Notes under the pieces: generated by a model
Databases searched by the model: none
Told to the model about the DNA's origin: nothing
What the model saw: only the letters and a program-made list of their open reading frames with translations
Made by a program: the position numbers and the translations under genes
In this document: positions 15,306 to 22,262 of the stretch, piece by piece
How positions within the stretch are numbered: position 1 is the stretch's first letter
Layout: the number at the start of each line of letters is the position of its first letter
DNA from: an uncultured Rhodoplanes sp.
Lineage (GTDB): Bacteria > Pseudomonadota > Alphaproteobacteria > Rhizobiales > Xanthobacteraceae
Direction: 5' to 3'
DNA: 39,673 nt
NCBI GenBank assembly: GCA_936924235.1
Contig: CAKZHN010000233.1
Location: 1 to 39,673, forward strand

Positions 15306-16268
15306 TCAGTTCGAGAAGCCGATGGCGTTGACCATCTTGCCCCAGCTCGCGACCTCGCTCTTGTAGTAGGCCTCCGAGCCGGCAACGTCCTTGACCACCG
15401 GATCGAAGCCGTTCTGCTTGAGCTTCTCGAGCGAATCCGGCTCGGCCATCAACGCGTTGATCTCGCTGTTGAGCTTGCTGACCACCGCGTCGGGCGTCTT
15501 GGCCGGCGCAAAGAAGGCGACCCACGAGCCCGAGTAGACGCCCGGATAGCCCATCTCGCCATAGGTCGGCACATCGGGGATCGCCGAGTTGCGCTTTTCG
15601 CTCGCGACACCGAGCCCGCGCAGCTTGCCCTGCACGATCTGCGGCACCACGGGCGGCAAGGTCAGCACCAGCGCGTCGACGTGGTTGCCGAGCGTAGCGG
15701 TGATCGCCGGCGCGCCGCCCTGGAACGGCACGTGCACGTACTTCACCTTGGCGACCTCCTGGAAGAAATACTCGGCGCCGATCTGCGGGCCGGTGCCGGC
15801 GCCGGCGCTGCCATAGGTGAAGCTCTTCTCCTTGGCGTTGGCGATGAACTCCTTGAGGTCCTTCGCCGGATTGCTCGGATGCACCGCGATCACGTCCGGG
15901 CTGATGGCGACGAAGGCGATCGGGCGCAGATCGCTCTGCTCGAAGCCGCGGTTCTTCGAGGCGGTGAGGTTCGCGGCAAGGCCCGAGGTGGTGGCGAGCA
16001 GCGTGTAGCCGTCGGGCGCGGAGTTCACCACGGCCTTCGCGGCGATGTTGCCGCCGGCGCCGCCGCGGTTCTCGACCACGACGCTCTGCTTCAGCCGGCC
16101 CTCGAGCTTGGTCGAGACCAGGCGGGCGATGATGTCGGCCAGGCCGCCGGCCGGGAAGGCGACCATGACGGTGATGTTCTGGGACGGATAGGTCTGCGCC
16201 GAGGCCGGGAGCGCGAGGCACGCCGCCAATGCGGCAGCCGCCAAAGTCTTGAGCCCACTACGCAACAT
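15306..16268 (-). CDS. Tripartite tricarboxylate transporter (Bug/TctC) binding protein
   Basis: This 320-residue periplasmic solute receptor has a signal peptide (1-24, ending PASA-QT). The Bug-fold landmarks are YPSQNITVMVAFPAGGLADI (27-46), VVENRGGAGGNIAA and PDGYTLL. These proteins capture carboxylates or other small acids for a TctAB membrane transporter. No tctA or tctB is present here, so it is an orphan receptor, a common situation in Bradyrhizobium and Bordetella relatives. GGGAGG precedes the ATG. It sits on the same strand between epmA and epmB. A link to EF-P modification is unlikely; insertion into the locus is the simpler reading. Confidence 0.92.
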   Translation of the reverse strand: MLRSGLKTLAAAALAACLALPASAQTYPSQNITVMVAFPAGGLADIIARLVSTKLEGRLKQSVVVENRGGAGGNIAAKAVVNSAPDGYTLLATTSGLAANLTASKNRGFEQSDLRPIAFVAISPDVIAVHPSNPAKDLKEFIANAKEKSFTYGSAGAGTGPQIGAEYFFQEVAKVKYVHVPFQGGAPAITATLGNHVDALVLTLPPVVPQIVQGKLRGLGVASEKRNSAIPDVPTYGEMGYPGVYSGSWVAFFAPAKTPDAVVSKLNSEINALMAEPDSLEKLKQNGFDPVVKDVAGSEAYYKSEVASWGKMVNAIGFSN

Positions 16269-16343
16269 ACAATCCTCCCATAACTCTTTCCGGCGCGGCG
16301 CACCCTAGTGGGCACGGCCCCCAAGTCAATGCGGCGGGGTGTT

Positions 16344-17390
16344 TCAGCGGTCGTCGCCAGCGACCGGCGCCCAGAGCACCTGCTCGATCCGCTGTGCGCC
16401 GGTGGCGAGCATCACCAGCCGGTCGAGGCCAAGCGCGATGCCGCTCGCCGGCGGCATCTGCGCCAGCGCTGCGAGGAAGTCGCGGTCGATCGGATAGTCC
16501 TCGCCGTAGCGCCGCCGCCGCTCGGCCATGGCCTCCTCGAAGCGCCGCTGCTGCTCTCTGGCGTCGGTCAGCTCGGCGAAGCCGTTGGCGAGCTCGACGC
16601 CGCAGGCATAGAGCTCAAAGCGCCGCGCCAGCCGCGGATCGTCGTCGGGCTGCGCCCAGGCGGCCTCCGGCAGCGGATAGCGGTCGAGCAGCACGGCATG
16701 GCCGATGCCGAGCTGAGGCTCGATGCGCTCGACCAGGATGCGGCTGAAGATATCGGACCAGGTGTCGTCGCCGGCCACCTGGATGCCGGCCGCGCCGGCG
16801 GCTGCGGCAAGCCTGTCGCGGTCTGGTTCGGCGGCGGTGAGCGTGGCCAGGAGATCGATGCCGGCATAACGCTGGAACGCGTCACCGACGCTGAGCCGTT
16901 CGGGCTTGGCGTAGGGATCGGCGCTCTTGCCCTTCCACTCCAGCCGCAGCGCGCCTGCGGCCTTGGCGGCCTCGACCAGGATCGCGGCGCAATCGTCCAT
17001 CAAGGCCTCGTAAGGCTCGTTGGTCCGGTACCACTCCAGCATGGTGAATTCGGGATGGTGCAGCGGCCCGCGCTCGCGGTTCCTGAACACGTGGCCGACG
17101 CTGAACACCCGGGCCTCGCCCGCGGCGAGCAGCTTCTTGCAGGTGAACTCCGGCGAGGTGTGCAGGTAGAGCGGGGTGCGGCCGCCGCCGGGTGTGATGA
17201 GATCGGTGGCGAAGGCGTGCAGGTGCACCTCGTTGCCGGGTGAAACCTGCAGGGCAGGGGTCTCGGCCTCCAGGAAGCCGCGCCGCCGGAACCATTCTCT
17301 GAAAGCCGAGAGAATCCGGCCGCGGGCCAGCAGGAACGGCCGCTGCTCGGCATAGCGGTCGCGGTCCCACCAGGGGGAGGGGCCGGTCAT
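16344..17390 (-). CDS. epmA: EF-P beta-lysylation enzyme EpmA (lysyl-tRNA synthetase paralogue)
   Basis: This 348-residue class II aminoacyl-tRNA-synthetase-like protein, also called GenX/PoxA/YjeA, activates beta-lysine and transfers it to a lysine of elongation factor P. It keeps only the catalytic core, with no tRNA anticodon-binding domain. The core includes VFRNRERGPLHHPEFTMLEW (motif 2, about 105-124) and GIALGLDRLVML near the C-terminus (motif 3). Length fits EpmA (about 325) and not LysS (about 500). I take the ATG at 17390, opening MTGPSPWWDRDRY; the upstream in-frame extension runs antisense through efp and looks non-coding. It diverges from efp across 139 nt. Confidence 0.94.
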   Translation of the reverse strand: MTGPSPWWDRDRYAEQRPFLLARGRILSAFREWFRRRGFLEAETPALQVSPGNEVHLHAFATDLITPGGGRTPLYLHTSPEFTCKKLLAAGEARVFSVGHVFRNRERGPLHHPEFTMLEWYRTNEPYEALMDDCAAILVEAAKAAGALRLEWKGKSADPYAKPERLSVGDAFQRYAGIDLLATLTAAEPDRDRLAAAAGAAGIQVAGDDTWSDIFSRILVERIEPQLGIGHAVLLDRYPLPEAAWAQPDDDPRLARRFELYACGVELANGFAELTDAREQQRRFEEAMAERRRRYGEDYPIDRDFLAALAQMPPASGIALGLDRLVMLATGAQRIEQVLWAPVAGDDR

Positions 17391-17529
17391 GCGATTCTCA
17401 TGGGTTTTTGGCCTCCGCCGGGCGCGAAAGGGGCTGGCGAAGCAGGCCAGGATCGCTATGGTGCGGCCCGAAATCGCAGGGCTGGCCGTTAAGGATTTGG
17501 CCCGGGACGCCAACAAAGGAATAGCACCT

Positions 17530-18096
17530 GTGAAGGTTATCGCCAGCTCCGTCCGCAAGGGCAACGTTCTCGATATCGACGGCAAGCTCTGCGTCGTGCT
17601 GACCGCCGAAAGCTTCCACCCCGGCAAGGGCACGCCGACCACCCAGATCGACATGCGCCGCATCAGTGACGGCGTGAAGATCTCGCAGCGCTACAAGACC
17701 GTCGAGCAGGTCGAGCGCGCGGTGGTCGAGGACCGCGAGTTCACGTTCCTCTACCACGACGCCGAGGGCTTCCACTTCATGAACTCGGAGAGCTACGACC
17801 AGATCACCCTGCAGGACGAACTGGTCGGCGACGGCGCCGCCTATCTCCAGCCGGAGATGAAGGTGATGCTCAGCATCCACGAGGAGAACGCGGTCGCGAT
17901 CCAGCTGCCGCAGAAGGTCATCCTCGAAGTGGTCGAGACCGAACCGGTGACCAAGGGCCAGACCGCGTCGTCGTCCTACAAGCCCGCGACGCTGTCGAAC
18001 GGCGTGCGCTCCAACGTGCCGCCGTTCATCGGCCCCGGCACCCGCATCGTGGTGATGACCGAGGACGGGTCTTACGTCGAGCGCGCGAAGGATTAA
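17530..18096 (+). CDS. efp: Elongation factor P
   Basis: EF-P (188 residues) binds stalled ribosomes between the P and E sites and relieves arrest at polyproline stretches. The N-terminal KOW-like domain carries the modification loop SFHPGKGTPTT with Lys33, the residue expected to receive beta-lysine from EpmA. Two OB domains follow, and VPPFIGPGTRIVV ends the protein, matching the EF-P signature. The start is the GTG at 17530, with AAAGGA nine nt upstream. The upstream in-frame extension to 17389 has no family counterpart. PGKG at the loop tip is the form used by EpmA-modified EF-Ps, in agreement with epmA and epmB next door. Confidence 0.97.
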   Translation: MKVIASSVRKGNVLDIDGKLCVVLTAESFHPGKGTPTTQIDMRRISDGVKISQRYKTVEQVERAVVEDREFTFLYHDAEGFHFMNSESYDQITLQDELVGDGAAYLQPEMKVMLSIHEENAVAIQLPQKVILEVVETEPVTKGQTASSSYKPATLSNGVRSNVPPFIGPGTRIVVMTEDGSYVERAKD

Positions 18097-18149
18097 GTTT
18101 TAGCGAGCAACGCCGCCGAGTTGACGAAGGCGCATCCACGCATTCCGCT

Positions 18150-18259
18150 GTCATCGCCGGGCTTGACCCGGCGATCCATGAGCGGGTGCAGCGAAGACCA
18201 ATCGTAAGATTGTTTGGTTGCGTGATCGTATGGATGCCCGGGTCAAGCCCGGGCATGAC
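18150..18259. repeat. Inverted pair of 30-nt REP-like palindromes
   Basis: The first unit (18150-18179) has core ATCGCCGGG/CCCGGCGAT; the second (18230-18259) has ATGCCCGGG/CCCGGGCAT. They face opposite ways: each begins GTCAT and ends CCAT when read outward, with CTTGA in the loop. About 50 nt separate them. The pair lies between efp and the convergent gloB and may act as a bidirectional transcript end. The same arrangement recurs at 37859-37939. Confidence 0.7.
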
Positions 18260-18319
18260 ACCGCCTTGGGGTTGGCAGCGTGCCAACTCATACCGTGCGC
18301 CACCAAAACCAGTGCGCCA

Positions 18320-19087
18320 CTAAAACTTATTCTTCCGCTCCCTGATCTCCGCGAACACCGCGGCCGCGGGCTTCCCCGCGAGCCCCACCAGCTTCGCCAC
18401 GTCCGCCACATCGGCGCGCAGGAACGGGTTCGCGGCCTTCTCCTCGTCGATCGTGGTCGGGATGGTCCACTGACCGTCGGCGATCTGCTTGGCAGCCTGC
18501 GCGGCGCGCGCTTTCAGCGCCGCGTTATCCGGCTCGATGGTCTGCGCGAACTTGATGTTGGCGAGCGTGTATTCGTGGCCGCAATAGACCCGCGTGTCGC
18601 CCGGCAGGTCGCGCAGCTTCTTCAGCGACGCCCACATCATGTCCATCGTGCCCTCGATGACACGGCCGCAGCCGATCGAGAACAGCGTGTCGCCGGCGAA
18701 GGCGAGCTTGTCGCCGTGGAACCAGTAGGTGATATGGCCCGCGGTGTGGCCGGGTGTCTCGATCACGTTCGAGACGAGATTGCCGACCTTGGCCTTGTCG
18801 CCCTCGCGCACCGTCTCGTCGACCAGCGGGATCTTGCCGGCCTCGGCGAGCGGCGCCACCACACGGCACTTGTGCTTCTGCTTGAGCTCGGCGATGCCGC
18901 CGGTGTGGTCGGCGTGATGATGCGTCACCAGGATGTCGCTGAGCTTCCAGCCGGTCTCTTTGAGCGCGGCCTCGACCGGCGCGGCCTCCGGCGCGTCGAT
19001 CGCCGCGGTCGCGCCCGACGCCGGATCGTGGATCAGCACGCCGTAATTGTCCTTCAGGCAACGGAACAGCTTGGTCTCGGCGGGCAT
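18320..19087 (-). CDS. gloB: Hydroxyacylglutathione hydrolase (glyoxalase II)
   Basis: This 255-residue metallo-beta-lactamase-fold enzyme hydrolyses S-lactoylglutathione to lactate and glutathione, completing methylglyoxal detoxification. The binuclear metal motif THHHADH (55-61) supplies His56, His58, Asp60 and His61. GHTAGHITYW gives the next metal histidine, and FAGDTLF the bridging Asp. CGHEYTLANIKFA and a basic C-terminus ending REIRERKNKF are typical glyoxalase II substrate-binding elements. GAGGAG lies just before the ATG. It diverges from a methyltransferase gene across 97 nt, a pairing often seen in alphaproteobacteria. Confidence 0.95.
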   Translation of the reverse strand: MPAETKLFRCLKDNYGVLIHDPASGATAAIDAPEAAPVEAALKETGWKLSDILVTHHHADHTGGIAELKQKHKCRVVAPLAEAGKIPLVDETVREGDKAKVGNLVSNVIETPGHTAGHITYWFHGDKLAFAGDTLFSIGCGRVIEGTMDMMWASLKKLRDLPGDTRVYCGHEYTLANIKFAQTIEPDNAALKARAAQAAKQIADGQWTIPTTIDEEKAANPFLRADVADVAKLVGLAGKPAAAVFAEIRERKNKF

Positions 19088-19147
19088 GTCGGCTCCTCAC
19101 ATTCAGGTTCGGCGAACGGTATCACGGCTGCGCCACCCTCTTGAACG

Positions 19148-19178
19148 CCCCAAATATGGGGTCGGTTCATGATACAAT
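19148..19178 (+). promoter_or_regulatory. Candidate leaderless promoter with palindrome at -35
   Basis: TACAAT at 19173-19178 matches five of six bases of a -10 hexamer. It ends only 6 nt before the methyltransferase ATG, so transcription would begin at or next to the start codon. There is no Shine-Dalgarno sequence. Where the -35 hexamer should be lies CCCCAAATATGGGG (19148-19161), a palindrome that could bind a regulator in place of, or over, the -35 contact. Confidence 0.4.
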
Positions 19179-19184
19179 TCCGCC

Positions 19185-19937
19185 ATGTCCATCGATGTCG
19201 TCGATCTGCGTGCGTTCTACTCCCAGCGGCTCGGCACCGTGGCCCGGCATTTCGTCGGCCGCGGCATCCGCAAGCACTGGAGCGACACGCGGGATCTGCG
19301 CGTGCTCGGCATCGGCTATCCGGGACCGTATCTGGGGCTGTTCCGCGAGGAGGCCGAGCGCTGCCTCGCCTTCATGCCGGCCGCGCAGGGCGTGGTGAAA
19401 TGGCCGACGGTGCGGCCGACATTGTCGGCGCTGGTCGACGAGATGGAATTGCCGCTGCCTGACGCCGCGGTCGACCGCGTGCTGCTGGTGCATGCGCTGG
19501 AGATGTCGCAGAACGCCACGGCGCTTTTGCGCGAGGTGTGGCGCGTGCTCGCCTCCGGCGGGCAATTGCTCACCGTGGTGCCGAACCGGCGGGGGCTGTG
19601 GGCGCGCATGGACACGACGCCGTTCGGTCACGGCCGGCCCTATTCGCGGCCGCAGATCACCAGCCTGATGCGCGAGGCCTGGTTCACGCCGGTGGGCTGG
19701 AGCGAGGCGCTCTACGTGCCGCCGATCGAGCGCGGCTGGTTCCTGCGCGCCGCCGTCGCCTGGGAGCGCACCGGCGCGACGCTGTCGGCGCCGTTCGCCG
19801 GCGTGCACATCGTCGAGGCCACCAAGCAGGTCTATCGTGCCATCCCGGCGCGCCGCGAGAAGCGCAAGCTCGTGCCGGCGCTCAAGCCCGCGCTCGCACC
19901 GGCGCCGGCGCCGCGCGGCATCCGTCAATCGTTGTAG
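19185..19937 (+). CDS. Class I SAM-dependent methyltransferase
   Basis: This 250-residue protein has a methyltransf_11-like core. VLGIGYPGPYLGLF (about 44-57) takes the place of motif I, LPLPDAAVDRVLLVHALE (87-104, quoted in part) matches the acidic-loop/motif IV region, and VWRVLASGGQLLTVVPN is motif VI. Motif I lacks the usual GxGxG exactly but keeps its Gly pattern. The C-terminal 25 residues are Ala/Pro-rich and basic. Its substrate is unknown; divergence from gloB is a conserved neighbourhood in alphaproteobacteria but does not define a function. Start choice rests on the family-like N-terminus, and the message may be leaderless. Confidence 0.85.
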   Translation: MSIDVVDLRAFYSQRLGTVARHFVGRGIRKHWSDTRDLRVLGIGYPGPYLGLFREEAERCLAFMPAAQGVVKWPTVRPTLSALVDEMELPLPDAAVDRVLLVHALEMSQNATALLREVWRVLASGGQLLTVVPNRRGLWARMDTTPFGHGRPYSRPQITSLMREAWFTPVGWSEALYVPPIERGWFLRAAVAWERTGATLSAPFAGVHIVEATKQVYRAIPARREKRKLVPALKPALAPAPAPRGIRQSL

Positions 19938-19982
19938 GCGCGCACGCCCTCTCGACAAACAACGAGGCCTCCACAAACAACA

Positions 19983-20004
19983 AGGCCGGGCGATGGCCCG
20001 GCCT
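19983..20004 (-). terminator. Terminator after the DUF4167 gene
   Basis: AGGCCGGGC (19983-19991) pairs with GCCCGGCCT (19996-20004) over a 4-nt loop. Read on the minus strand it is 25 nt past the DUF4167 stop and is followed by TTGTTGTTTG, a T-rich tail. It may also slow plus-strand transcription from the methyltransferase gene, though no T-run follows on that side. Confidence 0.65.
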
Positions 20005-20029
20005 CGTGCATCTCGAATTGGCGTGAGCC

Positions 20030-20902
20030 TCAGCTGTTGCCCGGCTCGGACGCGTCACCACCGAAGTCTTGCGCCTCGGCGCCGGCCATTTCCGGCCGCG
20101 CGCTGCCGCCGCTGCTGCGGTGCCGCCTGCGGCGATGACGCGGATAGCGCTCACCGTTGCCGCCATTGCCGTCGCCGCCGTTCTGTGGCGCGGCGGCGGG
20201 CTGCTGCTGCGAGCCGGTGATGAACGAAGGCAGACGCTCGCCATCGCTCGTCGGCTCGGCCTGCGGCTGCTGATATTGCGGCTGTTGCTGCGGCTGGCTG
20301 TACGACTGCTGCTGCGGCCGCGGCTGATAGTTCGGCTGCTGCCCGCCATAAGGCTGCGGCTGCTGCTGCTCGCGCGGCTGATAGTTCGGCTGCTGATTGT
20401 TGTTGTTGTAGTTCGGCTGGCCGCCGTAGTTCTGCGCGTTGCCGTAGTTCGGCTGCGGCTGGCCCTGCTGATTGAAGTTCGGTTGCGGGGCGCCCTGCTG
20501 GCTGAAGCCGCCGGGAATCTGCGTCGGCTGCGAGCCGTCGTCCTCGTCGCCATCGAACACTTCGTCGGCAGCGCCCTGACCCGGTGCCGGCGGCGCCTGA
20601 TAGTACGGGTTCTGCTGCTTGAACTGCTCCTGCGCCGCGGCGATCAGGCGGAAGTAATGCTCGGCATGCTGGAAGTGATTCTCGGCCGTCACCGGATCGC
20701 CGGCGCTTTGCGCGTCACGGGCAAGCTGCAGATATTTTTCGGCGACGTGGTGCGCAGTGCCGCGGATCTTCACCTCCGGACCATTCGACTCGTACACCCG
20801 GGTGAGAGGATTGTGATGATGACCGCCGCCGCCACCGCCGCCACCGTGCCCCTTGTGATTGCGGTTACGCCCCCGCATGCGCTTGTTCTGTCCGTTTCTC
20901 AT
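20030..20902 (-). CDS. DUF4167 protein with Q/N-rich low-complexity region
   Basis: This 290-residue protein is restricted, as far as I know, to alphaproteobacteria. The conserved block is N-terminal: a basic Asn/Arg/Gly-rich start (1-30, including GRNRNHKGHG, a Gly run and HHH), then NPLTRVYESNGPEVKIRGTA and a helical AEKYLQLARDA...NHFQHAEHYFRLIAA (55-95). After an acidic stretch (111-123), residues about 133-217 are almost all Gln, Pro, Asn, Tyr and Gly, with repeated QPNY units, like a prion-like domain. A basic RYPRHRRRRHR patch (252-262) and an acidic tail end it. RNA binding is plausible from composition but not shown. It follows prmC after 457 nt and has its own terminator. Confidence 0.9.
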   Translation of the reverse strand: MRNGQNKRMRGRNRNHKGHGGGGGGGGHHHNPLTRVYESNGPEVKIRGTAHHVAEKYLQLARDAQSAGDPVTAENHFQHAEHYFRLIAAAQEQFKQQNPYYQAPPAPGQGAADEVFDGDEDDGSQPTQIPGGFSQQGAPQPNFNQQGQPQPNYGNAQNYGGQPNYNNNNQQPNYQPREQQQPQPYGGQQPNYQPRPQQQSYSQPQQQPQYQQPQAEPTSDGERLPSFITGSQQQPAAAPQNGGDGNGGNGERYPRHRRRRHRSSGGSARPEMAGAEAQDFGGDASEPGNS

Positions 20903-21359
20903 GACTGCCTGTCGCTGACTCCTGTTAACGGCGATTGTGGTCCCGCCGATTCATCCACCCAACTTCAAGCCAAACCTCTGAAGCGTCTCGGCGTGACGGC
21001 CCGGTGACAATCCGGTCCATCAGCCGCGCTCGGAGGCTGATATCCAGCGCTTCCGACGCCAACGTTCCCTACAGCCGCGAACGGACCGCGGCGGCGCTGT
21101 GATTCTCTTGGTGCGCGTCGTTGTTAATGCGTCGTAAAGCCCGATACGTGCTCGACCGCTAGCTTGATGACTTGAGTTCGGCGATCCTGTCTGCCGTCTG
21201 ACCCGTAGATTATCTGGTCCACCACCGGCCTCGCCGAGCGCTAACGCTCCGGGCCTGAGCAACGTGACCTTCGGGTCGATTCCTGTACCGAAGCTAGTCT
21301 GTCCCGCCCGATAATCCAAGCGATTTTTTGCCTATCCGCAATGTTAGTTGGACATGGCC
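20903..21359 (-). other. 457-nt untranslated gap, probable leader of the DUF4167 gene
   Basis: No convincing gene lies here. A 99-codon minus-strand frame (21020-21319) has codon third positions unlike its neighbours and no family resemblance, so I do not call it. Read on the minus strand, two small stems are visible: CTTCGG/CCGAAG (21274-21299 region) and GAGCG/CGCTC around TTAG (about 21235-21250). The size and folding potential suggest a long 5' leader or an unannotated small RNA. No tRNA, SRP RNA, tmRNA or RNase P RNA signature is seen. Confidence 0.35.
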
Positions 21360-22262
21360 TTAATCGGGCACCGCCGCGCAAAGCGCCCGCGGAATACCAG
21401 AAAGGTCGGTATGGGCCGGGCGCGGCGCAAGGCCCGCCGCGCGGAATATCGCGGCGACCTGGGCCTCCTGGCCGAAGCCCAGTTCCACCACCAGATGGCC
21501 GCCGGGCGCGAGCAGCCGGCCCACCTGTCCCGCAATGGTGCGATAGCAGCCGAGCCCGTCAGGGCCGCCGTCGAGCGCGCGGCGCGGATCGTGATGAACC
21601 TCGGGCGCAAGGTCCGCGATATCGCCGGTCATCACATAAGGCGGATTCGACACGACCACATCGAACGGGCCGGACAGCGCGGCGGCAAAGTGGCAGGCGA
21701 CAAAGCGGGCGCGGCGGTCGAGCTCGAGCCGACGCGCATTGTCGCGTGCAGTCTGGAGCGCTTCCAGATTGATGTCGGTCGCAACGCCTTCGGCGTTCGG
21801 CAACTCGGTGAGCAGCGCAACGATGAGCGCGCCCGAGCCGGTGCCCAAGTCGGCGATGCGCAGCGGCCGCTGGCGTGAGCCGCGGCTGTCGATCGCAGCG
21901 AGCGCCGCTTCGACGACGGTCTCGGTCTCGGGCCGCGGCACCAATGTCTCGGCGCTCAGCCGCAGCGGCAGGCCCCAGAATTCCTTGTGGCCCAGAATGC
22001 GCGCCACCGGCTCGCGCAGGAGCCGCCGCGTCGCCAGTGCGTCAATGGCGCGCGCTTCGTCGTCGGTGATCGGACGGCTCGCCTCGATGGTGAGTCCGGT
22101 GTGATCGAGCCCGAGCGCATGACCGGTCAGCAGCCGCGCATCGAGCTCCGGGCTGTCGAGGCCGGCGCGGCGGAACGCCTCGGTCAGCGCGCGCCGCGCC
22201 TGCACGACCGTCATGCCGCGCATCGCGGGCTGCGCGGCCGATGCGTGATCGAGGATGGTCAT
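21360..22262 (-). CDS. prmC: Release factor glutamine N5-methyltransferase
   Basis: PrmC (HemK, 300 residues) methylates the glutamine of the GGQ motif in release factors RF1 and RF2, raising termination efficiency. The SAM site is ADLGTGSGALIVALL (137-151) and the catalytic NPPY is at 206-209 in VVSNPPYV. The N-terminal helical domain (20-95) is the release-factor-binding part. Its ATG overlaps the prfA stop in ATGA, so it is translationally coupled to its own substrate gene. Confidence 0.96.
   Translation of the reverse strand: MTILDHASAAQPAMRGMTVVQARRALTEAFRRAGLDSPELDARLLTGHALGLDHTGLTIEASRPITDDEARAIDALATRRLLREPVARILGHKEFWGLPLRLSAETLVPRPETETVVEAALAAIDSRGSRQRPLRIADLGTGSGALIVALLTELPNAEGVATDINLEALQTARDNARRLELDRRARFVACHFAAALSGPFDVVVSNPPYVMTGDIADLAPEVHHDPRRALDGGPDGLGCYRTIAGQVGRLLAPGGHLVVELGFGQEAQVAAIFRAAGLAPRPAHTDLSGIPRALCAAVPD

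Noticed and set aside
14211..16283. 690-codon plus-strand frame antisense to epmB and the TctC gene
   Set aside because: Arg/Ala/Asp-rich with no family features, fully explained by two well-supported genes on the other strand.
18150..18259. Palindromes considered as a CRISPR array
   Set aside because: Units are inverted rather than direct repeats, only two occur together, and no cas gene or regular spacer is present.
21265..21300. Sequence resembling a tRNA T-arm (GGGTCGATTCC) upstream of prmC's end
   Set aside because: The surrounding sequence gives no acceptor, D or anticodon stem; it only forms a simple CTTCGG/CCGAAG hairpin.
21020..21319. 99-codon minus-strand frame in the prmC-DUF4167 gap
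   Set aside because: Third codon positions lack the G/C bias of real genes here, the only start is a TTG-like codon in the track frame, no ribosome-binding site is seen and the product resembles no family.
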